From: Paenibacillus pinistramenti
GTDB taxonomy: Bacteria; Bacillota; Bacilli; Paenibacillales; Paenibacillaceae
Length of the DNA stretch: 64,000 nt
Direction: 5' to 3'
NCBI RefSeq assembly: GCF_005869875.1
Contig: NZ_VAWG01000006.1
Location: forward strand, 124,001-188,000
Position numbers and translations under genes: made by a program. Shown here piece by piece: positions 17,069 through 25,867 of the stretch. Position 1 is the stretch's first letter; every line of letters begins with the position of its first letter. The notes under the pieces were generated by a model, which was given only the letters and a program-made list of their open reading frames with translations, had not been told where the DNA came from and made no database searches.

Positions 17069-17109
17069 TTTATAAAAAAGATTCGCTCTCATGTTGGATT
17101 AACTAACAT
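17069..17109 (-). promoter_or_regulatory. ABC operon promoter with GlnR/TnrA-like palindrome
   Basis: On the minus strand a TATAAA -10 (17069-17074) has, 17 bases upstream, a poor -35 (CCAACA) lying within a 19-base near-palindrome (17091-17109, ATGTTAGTTAATCCAACAT). The core matches TGTNA-N7-TNACA with one mismatch (CAACA). A weak -35 overlapped by a regulator box fits a nitrogen-controlled promoter. The rest of the 17006-17402 spacer holds an inverted repeat (AGAGCTC / GAGCTCT, about 17150-17192) and the tandem array at 17210. Confidence 0.4.
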
Positions 17110-17209
17110 GTTACACGGTTGCTTCCAAAGGCTCATTAGACAAAAAGTAAAGAGCTCTGCCGGAAATTTCGTCGTTTTGTCCAGCGGAGCTCTATTAGCG
17201 AGGAAGGAA

Positions 17210-17268
17210 GTTTACATCCGGAAAGATTACATTCGGAAAAATTACACCTGGAAAGTTTACATCTGAAA
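17210..17268. repeat. 15-bp tandem repeat, about 4 copies
   Basis: Units GTTTACATCCGGAAA, GATTACATTCGGAAA, AATTACACCTGGAAA and GTTTACATCTGAAA follow each other, then a partial GTTTACGGG. Intergenic, upstream of the GGDEF gene. Confidence 0.8.
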
Positions 17269-17402
17269 GTTTACGGGCGGCAGCTGCTCTTATTTCTCCG
17301 GATTCCTTCATCCAAATTGAGTTAAATGTGTTACTATTTACTTGATTCCTATGATTACAGACGGACTGATTCATTGAATCCCAAGGAGTGACAACACGGC
17401 TG

Positions 17403-18986
17403 ATGGGCTCTCTAAATACCGATTACATTGTCATTATTTCGTTTTCCGGCGTTCTTCACGTATTTCTCGCATTTCTTGCTTATTTCAGGCGGGCGGACTT
17501 TCAGGGTGCAAAAGCTTTCGTCGCGATTGCCGTTACCTCTGCGATCTATATCTTTGGTTATGCCCTTGAACTGTCCAGCGGCACCCTAAATGAAATCCGT
17601 TTCTGGACCAAGGCGGAGTATCTCGGCCTGCCGTTCATCTCCCCCGCCGATTTGGTGCTGGTCCTTTATTTTGTCGGGCTGGACAAGCTGGTGAACCGGA
17701 TTACGCTGCCGCTGCTGTTCGCGGTTCCGGCCGTGTCGTGTGTTATGGCTCTGACCAATGATGCGCACCACCTGCTCTACCGCGAAATCTATTTACGTCC
17801 TGATACCCCTTTCCTGACGGCCGATATTGTGATGGGCCCCTGGTACATCGTGCACGGTAGCTACACGTTCGGCTGCCTGTTTGCCGGCGCCTGCATCATC
17901 ATCGCGAAATGGAATTCCATGAAGCACAATTACAAATGGCAGATGCTGACCATTCTGATCGGCATTCTGCTGCCTTCCGCGGCTTCCCTGGCTTATTTGC
18001 TCGGGCTTTCGCCTTACGGCATGGACCCTGTCCCTGTCGTGATGAGCATAACTTCAACGCTGTACATCCTCGCGATCTGGTCCAGAGGCATGCTGTCCGC
18101 AGCGCCGATCGCACGGGAGAACCTGTTTGCCAATCTCGTCGACGGCGTGCTCGTCACCGATTTGTCCGGGAGAGTCATCGACTACAATCCATCTGCCGAA
18201 CGAATGATTCCCGAGCTCGACGCTTCCATTATCGGGAAGCCGCTGCTTCTGCTCATGGAGCAGGCCAGCCCGGAGGCGGCTTCTTTTGTAAGAAACAGCG
18301 TCCCTGACATCAAGTCAGAGACCCGGGCGAAGTGGCTGCGCAGCGGGCAGACCCTCCATTACCTGCTTCGGTCGACCCCTGTCCTTAAGAGAGGCGGGGG
18401 CTGCGTCGGGCGGATGATCAAGCTCACGGATGTGACGGAGCAGACGGTCCTGCAGGAGAAGCTGCGGTTTATGGCAACCCGGGACAGCCTGACGGGAGTG
18501 TACAACCGGGGATACTGGCTGGAACAGTCCCGCGAGGCGCTTGCGCGCTGCAGGCAGCTTGAACGGCCGCTGTCCCTGATCCTTCTTGATGCCGACCATT
18601 TCAAGAGCATCAATGACAGCTACGGCCATGACATTGGCGACCTGGCACTGAGGCATATGACGGGCATAGGCTCCGGCCATTTGCAGGACGACTGCCCTTT
18701 CGGCCGGTACGGGGGCGAGGAATTTGTGATCTGTCTCCCCGGCATGCCTCTTGAGGAGGCCGGCCAGCTGGCCGAAGCGATCCGGGAGGAAATCGCCGCA
18801 AGCCCGCTGATGACGGCAAAAGGGCCGGTCTCCTTTACGTCCAGCTTCGGCGTTGCCGACGACCGGAGCGGCAGTACGCTGGAGGAAATTCTCAGCGCCG
18901 CGGATGAAGCCCTTTACCGCTCCAAGCACAGCGGGCGGAATCAGGTGCACCTGACCCGGAGGCGGACGGCAGCTTCAGCGCCGTGA
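17403..18986 (+). CDS. 7TM sensor with PAS and GGDEF diguanylate cyclase domain
   Basis: A 527-aa protein likely to make cyclic di-GMP. Residues 1-220 hold seven hydrophobic helices of the 'histidine kinase N-terminal 7TM' type. Residues about 230-345 are a PAS-like region (NLVDGVLVTDLSGRVIDYNP). The last 165 residues are a GGDEF domain with active-site GRYGGEEFVICLPG and the metal Asp in LILLDADHFKSIND. The usual inhibitory I-site RxxD five residues before GGEEF is absent (QDDC there). The start is uncertain: the ATG at 17403 has AAGGAG 14 bases upstream, while an in-frame GTG at 17388 overlaps that site. It is a single gene followed by a bidirectional terminator. Confidence 0.88.
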   Translation: MGSLNTDYIVIISFSGVLHVFLAFLAYFRRADFQGAKAFVAIAVTSAIYIFGYALELSSGTLNEIRFWTKAEYLGLPFISPADLVLVLYFVGLDKLVNRITLPLLFAVPAVSCVMALTNDAHHLLYREIYLRPDTPFLTADIVMGPWYIVHGSYTFGCLFAGACIIIAKWNSMKHNYKWQMLTILIGILLPSAASLAYLLGLSPYGMDPVPVVMSITSTLYILAIWSRGMLSAAPIARENLFANLVDGVLVTDLSGRVIDYNPSAERMIPELDASIIGKPLLLLMEQASPEAASFVRNSVPDIKSETRAKWLRSGQTLHYLLRSTPVLKRGGGCVGRMIKLTDVTEQTVLQEKLRFMATRDSLTGVYNRGYWLEQSREALARCRQLERPLSLILLDADHFKSINDSYGHDIGDLALRHMTGIGSGHLQDDCPFGRYGGEEFVICLPGMPLEEAGQLAEAIREEIAASPLMTAKGPVSFTSSFGVADDRSGSTLEEILSAADEALYRSKHSGRNQVHLTRRRTAASAP

Positions 18987-19030
18987 ATGCAATGGCCTGA
19001 TGAAGAAATCCTCCGGTTCTGCACAAGCCA

Positions 19031-19075
19031 AAAAAAGAGCCAATACCCGCATACGCAGGATTGGCTCTGTTTATT
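19031..19075. terminator. bidirectional terminator GGDEF gene / malL
   Basis: Stem AGAGCCAAT (19036-19044) with ATTGGCTCT (19060-19068). It is followed by GTTTATTTTT on the plus strand and TTTTTT on the minus strand, between convergent genes. Confidence 0.85.
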
Positions 19076-19086
19076 TTTCCGCAATA

Positions 19087-20835
19087 TTATTCAGTTACAA
19101 GAACCGGCTGAGCGTCTGTCTTCTCCCCGCCCTGCGGCGCTGCTCCTTGCAGCTCCCGGGCACTTGTGACCAGATGATAAACCCGGCTTTCAAAAGGTCC
19201 CAGTTCCATTTCGGCCTCAAGTCCAACGACTTCAGAGAACGAATTGTGCAGCAGCAGACCGGCAGCCGTATACTCCAGGCTCTCCGGCAGCGTGATCTTT
19301 GCCTTCTCAGCCGTCAGGTTGCTGATCACCAGCAGCTTCTCATTTCCGAGGGTCCGGGTATAGGCATAAACCTGCTCATGCTCAGGAAGAATCAGGTCAT
19401 AGGTGCCGTACACCGCTGCCTCATAGTCATTGCGCAGCTTGATCAGGCTCTTGTAGAAATGATAAATGGAATCCGGATCGAGCATCTGCTGCTCCACATT
19501 GATGTCCGTATAATTCGGATTGATCTTCAGCCACGGCTTGCCGGTGGTGAAGCCCGCATTGTCCCGGCTGTTCCACTGCATCGGCGTTCTGGAATTGTCG
19601 CGTCCGTTCTTCCAGATGATCTGCATGACTTCATCATGGGTTTTGCCGTTCTGAGTCTCGATCCGGTACAAATTCTTGATCGCTACATCGTTATAATCCT
19701 CAATGTCGTTAAACTGCACATTGGTCATGCCGATCTCCTGCCCCTGATAAATAAACGGCGTGCCCTGCATCAGGAAGTACATCGCGGCCAGCGATTTGGC
19801 AGATTCCTTCCAATAATTCTTGTCATCTCCCCAGGTGGAAATCACGCGAGGCTTGTCATGGTTCTCGATGAACAGCGCATTCCAGCCGTTATTCTCAAGC
19901 CCCTTCTGCCAGCGGGTCAGCGTCTTCTTCAGCTCCACCACATCCAGCCCGCCTTCGGTGCTCTTGTCCCAAAGCGACATATGTTCAAATTGGAAAATCA
20001 TATTAAACTTGCCGCGCTCTTCCCCGACCCACTGCTCGGCATCAGTGACGTCCACGCCGCTGGCTTCCCCGACAGTCATCACGTCGTAATGGTCCAGCGT
20101 AGCTTCCTTCATCTCCTGCAGGAAATCCTGGATGCCTTCGCGGTTCATGTGACCTTCAAACGAAGGCACATAGTCGAGCTGATCCGGGTTGGGCATGTCC
20201 GGCATGCCCGGAATCTTTTTGATGTGGGAAATCGCGTCCACGCGGAAGCCGTCGATCCCTTTATCCAGCCACCAGTTCATCATGCTGTACAGCACTTTGC
20301 GGACCTCGGGGTTCTCCCAGTTCAGGTCAGGCTGGCGCCGGGAAAATACGTGCAGGAAATACTGCCCGCTGGCCTCGTCATATTCCCAAGCCGATCCGCC
20401 GAAGATGCTCTCCCAATTGTTCGGCTCGGCGCCGTCTTTGCCGTCTCTCCAAATATAGTAATCCCGTTTAGGGCTGTCCTTGCCGGAGCGCGATTCAACA
20501 AACCAGGGATGCTCGTCCGAGGTATGATTAATGACCAGATCCAAAATGAGCTTCATCCCGCGCGCGTGGACCTCATGCAGCAGCTGATCAAAGTCACCCA
20601 TTGTGCCGAACTCTTCCATAATGTCCTGATAATCCGAAATATCGTAGCCGTTGTCGTCATTTGGCGACTTGTAAGTCGGGCAGATCCAGATGACCTTGAT
20701 GCCCAAATCGGCCAGGTAGTCCAGCTTGGAGATAACCCCCTGCAGGTCGCCGATCCCGTCTCCGTTGCTGTCCATAAAGCTTCTTGGGTAAATCTGATAA
20801 GCTGTTGCTTCTTTCCACCATTTCTTATGCAAGTT
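19087..20835 (-). CDS. malL: GH13 alpha-glucosidase (oligo-1,6-glucosidase/MalL type)
   Basis: A 582-aa cytoplasmic exo-acting enzyme that releases glucose from isomaltose-, maltose- or sucrose-type oligosaccharides. GH13 conserved regions are all present: DLVINHTSDEHPW, GFRVDAISHI (nucleophile Asp200), MTVGEASG (acid/base Glu257) and FIENHDKPR (Asp327). The residue after the nucleophile is Ala rather than the Val usual in strict alpha-1,6 enzymes, so specificity is open. I prefer the TTG at 20835 (AAGGGG 9 bases upstream, product begins MHKKWWKEATAYQIYPRSF). A GTG at 20850 has no ribosome site. Divergent from a LacI regulator, with two identical operator-like palindromes between them. Confidence 0.92.
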   Translation of the reverse strand, partial: NLHKKWWKEATAYQIYPRSFMDSNGDGIGDLQGVISKLDYLADLGIKVIWICPTYKSPNDDNGYDISDYQDIMEEFGTMGDFDQLLHEVHARGMKLILDLVINHTSDEHPWFVESRSGKDSPKRDYYIWRDGKDGAEPNNWESIFGGSAWEYDEASGQYFLHVFSRRQPDLNWENPEVRKVLYSMMNWWLDKGIDGFRVDAISHIKKIPGMPDMPNPDQLDYVPSFEGHMNREGIQDFLQEMKEATLDHYDVMTVGEASGVDVTDAEQWVGEERGKFNMIFQFEHMSLWDKSTEGGLDVVELKKTLTRWQKGLENNGWNALFIENHDKPRVISTWGDDKNYWKESAKSLAAMYFLMQGTPFIYQGQEIGMTNVQFNDIEDYNDVAIKNLYRIETQNGKTHDEVMQIIWKNGRDNSRTPMQWNSRDNAGFTTGKPWLKINPNYTDINVEQQMLDPDSIYHFYKSLIKLRNDYEAAVYGTYDLILPEHEQVYAYTRTLGNEKLLVISNLTAEKAKITLPESLEYTAAGLLLHNSFSEVVGLEAEMELGPFESRVYHLVTSARELQGAAPQGGEKTDAQPVLVTE

Positions 20836-20924
20836 CTGCAGCCCCTTCACGTAAAAAAATCATTCTCAAACAAGCCTTCCGTCAACGACTCTTCCGCCAA
20901 CAGCCTTCCGTCCTTCATAACGAA

Positions 20925-20938
20925 GGAAAATATTTTCC
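20925..20938. promoter_or_regulatory. palindromic operator copy 1 (malL/LacI spacer)
   Basis: GGAAAATATTTTCC, a perfect 14-base palindrome 90 bases upstream of the malL start. It is identical to the core of the second copy at 21029-21042, 104 bases away. It is a candidate site for the divergent LacI-family regulator. The rest of the 20836-21253 spacer shows no gene. Confidence 0.65.
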
Positions 20939-21027
20939 CAGACAAGCCGTTTCTGGGACAAAAACCGCTGTTTCCGCCCCGATATTTGAGATGGATTAAT
21001 GGATTGGTTTATGATACAACGTAAATT

Positions 21028-21043
21028 AGGAAAATATTTTCCT
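21028..21043. promoter_or_regulatory. palindromic operator copy 2 (malL/LacI spacer)
   Basis: AGGAAAATATTTTCCT, a perfect 16-base palindrome sharing the 14-base core with the copy at 20925. The 104-base centre-to-centre distance is close to ten helical turns, which would suit looping; that is inference. Confidence 0.65.
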
Positions 21044-21253
21044 GACGCAGTCATTATAAGTCTAAGTATACCGGCGGTCAATAGGGTTCTTCTGCAATTT
21101 TAAAGGGCTGAATTTGAAGCAAATTGAAGCAAATTAAAGCAATTTAAAGCGGTTCCAGCATTTGTTGGAGACTTACGCCCTCTCTCCGATTACAATAAAG
21201 AGCGTACAAGCTTACGGAGCCGGGCGGCATCCGGAAGGAGGACCATTTTTCCC

Positions 21254-22261
21254 TTGAAGATTACCATTAACGATATCGCCAAAATGGCCGGCGTCTCCAT
21301 CTCGACCGTGTCACGGGTCGTCAATAACAGCAAGCCTGTAAACGACGATGTCCGCAGACGGGTGATGAGCGCCATCAAAGAAACCAATTACCGGGGCGGC
21401 CTGACAAGCAGCGATGCCGCAGGGCCGAAAGCGGATTCCAGCCTGATCGGCGTCATCCTTCCCCATAATTCCAATACGGTTCTGGACGATTTCAACACCG
21501 GCATTAACCATGTGGCCGATTTATACGGTTATGATGTAACGGTAGGCCTGACGGATGCCACGGTGGACAATGAGCTCGGATATTTGCGGCTGTTCGGCGG
21601 AATAGGGCTGCAGGGGATTATTTTTGCAGGGTCCCCGCTGAACGAACGGCATCTGGAGATTATCCGGGAATTCAAGCTGCCCTGCGTCGTTGTGGGCGAA
21701 ATTTCGCCTGATCCGTCCATTCCGTCCGTTCATGTGGATAATATTACGGCTTCCTTTGAAGCGGTGATGTATTTGATTCAAAAAGGCCACCGCCGGATCG
21801 GCATGATCCGCGGGAAAGATGAAGGCGTCGTCGGAGGGCACCGTTTCGAGGGGTATGCCCGGGCATTGTCGGAAGCGGGTCTGGAGCTGAATGAGCAGTG
21901 GATCGCTGAAAGCGGAATGTCGGTCGAGGACGGCATGGAGGCGATGAGCCGCCTGGAGGAGAGCAGCGGCGGCAAGCTGCCGACGGCTGTATTTTGCTCA
22001 ACAGACTGGATGGCGATCGGCGCGATGAACTATCTGCTGGACCACGGTTACAAGGTCCCTGAAGATGTGGCCGTGTTTGGCTTTGACGGAAGCTTCATGT
22101 CGTCGGTTGTCCGGCCCCAGCTCTCAACGGTTTCTTATTCCGCAACGGAGATCGGCATGACCGCGACCCGGAAACTGATCAAGCTGATCAAGGGGGAGCA
22201 GGTGCAGCCGCCGCATACCAATGTCACGCATCATTTGACCCTGCGGGGAAGCACCAGATAG
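21254..22261 (+). CDS. LacI family transcriptional regulator
   Basis: A 335-aa repressor. The N-terminal LacI helix-turn-helix and hinge read ITINDIAKMAGVSISTVSRV, then VNNSKPVNDDVRRRV. The rest is a periplasmic-binding-protein-like sensor domain (VDNITASFEAVMYLIQKGHR, GMIRGKDEGVVGGHRFEGY, AVFCSTDWMAIGAMNYL). The start is a TTG at 21254 with GGAGG 12 bases upstream; no better start lies upstream, and the product then begins at the family's usual position. Divergent from malL, which it most likely regulates through the two GGAAAATATTTTCC sites. Confidence 0.92.
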   Translation: MKITINDIAKMAGVSISTVSRVVNNSKPVNDDVRRRVMSAIKETNYRGGLTSSDAAGPKADSSLIGVILPHNSNTVLDDFNTGINHVADLYGYDVTVGLTDATVDNELGYLRLFGGIGLQGIIFAGSPLNERHLEIIREFKLPCVVVGEISPDPSIPSVHVDNITASFEAVMYLIQKGHRRIGMIRGKDEGVVGGHRFEGYARALSEAGLELNEQWIAESGMSVEDGMEAMSRLEESSGGKLPTAVFCSTDWMAIGAMNYLLDHGYKVPEDVAVFGFDGSFMSSVVRPQLSTVSYSATEIGMTATRKLIKLIKGEQVQPPHTNVTHHLTLRGSTR

Positions 22262-22295
22262 ACTCCCGGCTGAAAGACAGCAAGCCATATCAAAT

Positions 22296-22925
22296 CTATC
22301 CATTCTTCATAACCCTGCCGCGTCTGAGCAGAATGGACAGCTTGCTGCGGTTGGTGAAGACCAGCAGGATCAAATTGATCAGTCCAAGCAGCAGAAACGG
22401 GCCGGAGAAGCCTCTTACATATAAATAGAGAAGCAGCAGCAGCATCCCCAGCACAACGTGGAGGCCGCTTGCTTCATCGGAAATCCGGCTCCCCCGCTCC
22501 CCTCTGCTGAGCAGCTTCGAGATACCCAGCATGCAGGCGAGCAGAATGGCATAGACCAAGGAAGCCTCAAATCCGGTTAACGCGCTCCAGATGCCAAAGG
22601 TTACTGCGATGCCTTTTCCTCCGCGAAACTTAAGAAACGGGGAGAAGATATGGCCCAGCAGCGGCGCTGCGGCCAGCAAGGTCAGATGGTAGCCGGCTTC
22701 CAGCCCCTGACCGGCGATCCAAACCAGCGGGAAATAGCCCTTCAGGAAATCCAGCGCCACTCCTGTAAGCCCGAGCCGGTAACCGGCCGCAGACCAGAGG
22801 TTGAAAGCACCGGGGTTGCCGTCCCCCACCTTCCGGACATCCACCTTCGCCATCCGGCCGAGCCAACAAGAGAACATGAAGGAACCGAACACAAATTCAA
22901 TCCATGCCAGCAGGATCAGCATCAT
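22296..22925 (-). CDS. plsY: PlsY-like glycerol-3-phosphate acyltransferase
   Basis: A 209-aa membrane protein of the PlsY family, which moves acyl from acyl-phosphate to glycerol-3-phosphate. Three family motifs are recognisable: GSFMFSCWLGRMAKVDVR (motif 1), GDGNPGAFNLWSAAGYRLG (motif 2, here GDGNPGAFN instead of the common GSGNIGATN) and GHIFSPFLKFRGGKG (motif 3). The divergence of motifs 1 and 2 and a C-terminal hydrophobic extension suggest a paralogue rather than the housekeeping enzyme. The ATG overlaps the glycosyltransferase stop (TGATG), so the two are coupled. An acceptor other than glycerol phosphate is possible. Confidence 0.8.
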   Translation of the reverse strand: MMLILLAWIEFVFGSFMFSCWLGRMAKVDVRKVGDGNPGAFNLWSAAGYRLGLTGVALDFLKGYFPLVWIAGQGLEAGYHLTLLAAAPLLGHIFSPFLKFRGGKGIAVTFGIWSALTGFEASLVYAILLACMLGISKLLSRGERGSRISDEASGLHVVLGMLLLLLYLYVRGFSGPFLLLGLINLILLVFTNRSKLSILLRRGRVMKNG

Positions 22926-24013
22926 CAAGATTTCCGGCCCCCCACCTTAATGGTCCTTCCTTTCCAGATCACTTTCTTCAGAAAGACCACCTGATAAGCT
23001 GAATATCCAAATACGATCAGGAAGAACAGCACGGACAGCACATGCAGCAGCGGCATCACCAGGCCGAACCGGCCGACCGGGCGGGCCAGCAGGAGGATTT
23101 GCGCCGCAAACAGCAGGTAGCCGGCCAATGCGGCATAGATCCAGTCCGCCTGCCAGGCAAACCAGAGAGACTGCGCCGCAGCCAGACCGATGAACCAGAC
23201 CGCAACCAGGAGAACCGTATAAGGACTTAATTGGGCTGTGCTGTTCACCGCCCCCTTGCTGAAGCCCTCAAGCTCGCTGCGGATTCCATCCGGATACATG
23301 CGGAACGAGACCTCTCTGCCGCCCAGATAATTGGTAACCGGAAGCCCCGCAGCCCGGTACTGGGCGCCAAGATTTAAGTCGTCCAGAATTTCGGCGCGAA
23401 TGCCGTCATGACCTTTAACCGCCTCATAGTCCTCCCGGGACGTTACAATACAGGAGCCGTACAAGCCCTGCCGCGGACTGCGCTGTTCAAACGGGGACGT
23501 AAACGCAAACACCCCCAGCAGGTTCGGAATCAGAGCAAGACGCTCGTAAAACTTCTCCGTATAGTGGTAAGGCACCGCCGAAACGGCGCCGCCCGCCCTG
23601 GCCCGGACTTGAAGCAGCGTGTTCAGCGCCTCCGGCGCAAGCCGGACATCCGCATCGAGAAAGACGAGGATGTCGCCGGTTGACGCCTGGAAGCCGTTCC
23701 AGACGGCCCACGTCTTCCCGGTCCAGCCTGGCGGAAGCTCGTGATTCTGCAGGACCGTCACCCCGCAGCTCTCCGCGACAGCCCGCGTCCGGTCCGCCGA
23801 TGCATCGTCAACCACGATAACTTCAGCGGGCTGATACGTCTGGGCGCGGAGCGAGCTCAGCAGATATGGGAGATTCCCCTCCTCATTGCGGGCCGGAATG
23901 ATGACGGACACCCTTCCTCCGGTATAGGGAGCAGCGCTGCCCGGAAGCAGCTTCCTGCGGAACAGTCCGAATCCCGCCAAACATCCGATAATGCATATCA
24001 GAAATATCCACAT
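22925..24013 (-). CDS. membrane-bound family 2 glycosyltransferase (CrtQ-like)
   Basis: A 362-aa GT2 enzyme: one N-terminal membrane helix (WIFLICIIGCLAGFGLF), a GT-A catalytic domain, and three or four C-terminal membrane helices. Catalytic signatures are RVSVIIPARNEEGNLPYLLS, VIVVDDASADRT, VFLDADVRLAP (the DxD-type metal site) and EILDDLNLGAQYR (ED-type base). Its layout resembles CrtQ, the 4,4'-diaponeurosporenoate glucosyltransferase, and lipid-linked GT2 enzymes. It is coupled to the PlsY-like acyltransferase downstream, so a glycosylated and acylated lipid is a reasonable guess. The start has GAGGGG 5 bases upstream. Confidence 0.85.
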   Translation of the reverse strand: MWIFLICIIGCLAGFGLFRRKLLPGSAAPYTGGRVSVIIPARNEEGNLPYLLSSLRAQTYQPAEVIVVDDASADRTRAVAESCGVTVLQNHELPPGWTGKTWAVWNGFQASTGDILVFLDADVRLAPEALNTLLQVRARAGGAVSAVPYHYTEKFYERLALIPNLLGVFAFTSPFEQRSPRQGLYGSCIVTSREDYEAVKGHDGIRAEILDDLNLGAQYRAAGLPVTNYLGGREVSFRMYPDGIRSELEGFSKGAVNSTAQLSPYTVLLVAVWFIGLAAAQSLWFAWQADWIYAALAGYLLFAAQILLLARPVGRFGLVMPLLHVLSVLFFLIVFGYSAYQVVFLKKVIWKGRTIKVGGRKS

Positions 24014-24208
24014 TGCAACCCCTCGCTTTCCCGCGGAGCCCGAATTCCCAAAGCAGATTATATTCTACTTTATGTACAAAACACCCGGGAAATGCCAGCA
24101 ATAAGCCGTCCGGAAGCGCCGTAGCTCTTCAGACTTCTTGGATTGCAGGCACCTGTCCCGGGTGCTCTCATGTTCTAAAGAAATCAGTTGTTAACCGGAT
24201 CAACCAGG

Positions 24209-24757
24209 TCAGTGATTAACCGAATGCCGGTCCCATTTTTCCAGAAATCGTATGGAGAAAGCCGGCTTGGCAATAAAGCGGATTTCGTCGGGGCTCAAGG
24301 TCTGTTTATGGCCCATTAAAGCCCACTGGCGCAGCATGGAGCGGTAGGCCGGCAGCATGGGAGCGCCGCTGTCGCAGCCTTCCGGCTTATCGAAATCCCC
24401 ATACCCGCCGTCATCTTCGATCACATAGCTGGCAAAAGAAAAGTGCTGGAATTCTAAGTGGCGGCTGAAGCCGCGGAAGATGACGGACTCCCTCTCAATC
24501 CCCGCCTTTCCCGCGCCGCTCAGGTCATCGAAGGAAAGTGAAAGCGTGCGGAACATATTCAGGATCAGGAACACCTCATCGCTGATCTGCTGCGGGATGT
24601 CGTCGCTGACCATATCCATCACCTGATCGTAATAATGGGCATATCCCCGCTGTAAAATTTTGATCTTCTCGTCATAATACTCGCCGTCCCCGAGATTCAA
24701 TGCCTTCAGGATCTGCAGCTGGTTGCTGAGTATGAGCCTCTCCAGTTTGGTTAGCAT
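24209..24757 (-). CDS. YfbU family protein
   Basis: A 182-aa protein matching the YfbU family: LTKLERLILSNQLQILKAL at the N-terminus, EKIKILQRGYAHYY, FLILNMFRTLSLSFDDL, FRGFSRHLEFQHFSFASYV and a C-terminal YRSMLRQWALM with LSPDEIRFIAKP. These align by eye with E. coli YfbU. No catalytic role is established for the family that I can state with confidence. The start has AAAGGAGAG 7 bases upstream. The gene follows the ROK regulator by 63 bases and could be co-transcribed with it. Confidence 0.85.
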   Translation of the reverse strand: MLTKLERLILSNQLQILKALNLGDGEYYDEKIKILQRGYAHYYDQVMDMVSDDIPQQISDEVFLILNMFRTLSLSFDDLSGAGKAGIERESVIFRGFSRHLEFQHFSFASYVIEDDGGYGDFDKPEGCDSGAPMLPAYRSMLRQWALMGHKQTLSPDEIRFIAKPAFSIRFLEKWDRHSVNH

Positions 24758-24820
24758 ATTGATTCTCTCCTTTCGGGCATCCGCCTTATTCCCGCCGTCC
24801 GCGCGGCCCCTGCACAGCCC

Positions 24821-25846
24821 TCATACCTCCGAAATCATGCGGCTGAGCGCGATTCGCTTCAATCCGTTCAAATAATCCTGCTGCCTGTCGCGCAGCACCA
24901 GTCTGGGCACATGCTCTGCGGGCACGTATTTCGCACAGGCTCTTGTGACTTCCTCGACCGCCTCTTCATTCAAGTCCTCCCGGCAAAAAATAACGGCATG
25001 CGGGTTAATCACCGCTACCAGCGAGGACACCATCCGGGCCAGGCTGTCGATCACCAGCGGCTCACTCCGGGTCTGTTCCGGCCGGCTCCGGCCGTTCTTT
25101 GTAGCATCCGCAAAATTCATGTTGTCATATTGGGGAATATAAGAAATTTCACCTGAGAAAAAGCTGCTGCCGCGCACGACATCGCCGTTGATCAGAATAC
25201 CGGCGCCCGGCCCCTTCGTGCCGAGGAACAAATACACCAGCGTCGGATTATCTGCCTTGGTAAAGGATTCATGATAGCCGAGAACCGCGGCGTTCATATC
25301 ATTTTCCACCTCTACCTTCAGCGGCAGCCTGGATTCATAGTACGTCTTGAGATCAAAATTCTGGTAGGCCGGAAAGTTCGGAATGTGGAAGGAGATGCCA
25401 TTCTTCACCGAACCGGGCACCCCCAGGCTGAGGCACCCGATTTTGGGGTAACGCCCTATGAGCTCTGCCACGATGTCGGTCAGCGTATCCGGCCGCAGCT
25501 CCCACTTGATCCCGGTCTGCTCCTGCTCGAGCACCTCTCCCAAATAATTAATGACGGTATAGAAGGCGTCCTCTCTCTCAATGTAGAGAGCCAAACCATG
25601 CTTGAAATCCGGGTTCAGCCGGTACCGCTGGGCACGCCGCCCCCCGCTTGAGCGGTCTGTCCCTGCAAGCTGAATCTCCCCGTCTCCGGCCATTTGATCC
25701 ACAATTCTGCTGACCGTAGGAAAGCTGATCTCAGCTCCTTTGGATATTTCCGTCTTCGTGGCATCGCCCAGACGAATCAGCTCCAGCCGGACCCGCCTGA
25801 CCACCAGCTCACTGATTTGTTTGGGAGATACAAACTGCTCTTTCAT
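24821..25846 (-). CDS. ROK family transcriptional regulator
   Basis: A 341-aa ROK repressor, similar in architecture to the one at 1745-2776. It has an N-terminal winged helix-turn-helix (GDATKTEISKGAEISFPTVS, then RIVDQM) and a kinase-like sensor domain with CLSLGVPGSVKNG, EVENDMNAAVLGYH and FLGTKGPGAGILING. No canonical zinc Cys cluster is seen. The start has AAAGGGG 5 bases upstream. No transporter or enzyme gene lies directly with it except YfbU, so its target is unclear. A near-palindromic site almost identical to the first ROK operator precedes it and suggests autoregulation. Confidence 0.9.
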   Translation of the reverse strand: MKEQFVSPKQISELVVRRVRLELIRLGDATKTEISKGAEISFPTVSRIVDQMAGDGEIQLAGTDRSSGGRRAQRYRLNPDFKHGLALYIEREDAFYTVINYLGEVLEQEQTGIKWELRPDTLTDIVAELIGRYPKIGCLSLGVPGSVKNGISFHIPNFPAYQNFDLKTYYESRLPLKVEVENDMNAAVLGYHESFTKADNPTLVYLFLGTKGPGAGILINGDVVRGSSFFSGEISYIPQYDNMNFADATKNGRSRPEQTRSEPLVIDSLARMVSSLVAVINPHAVIFCREDLNEEAVEEVTRACAKYVPAEHVPRLVLRDRQQDYLNGLKRIALSRMISEV

Positions 25847-25867
25847 GGGCGTCCCCTTTGGAATCCG

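Noticed and set aside
19000..21024. A 674-codon plus-strand open frame
   Set aside because: Antisense to the GH13 gene, spans its terminator and operators, no recognisable motifs.
21141..21156. TTAAAGCGGTTCCA as a cre site near malL
   Set aside because: Two mismatches to the consensus and placed far from either start; not convincing.
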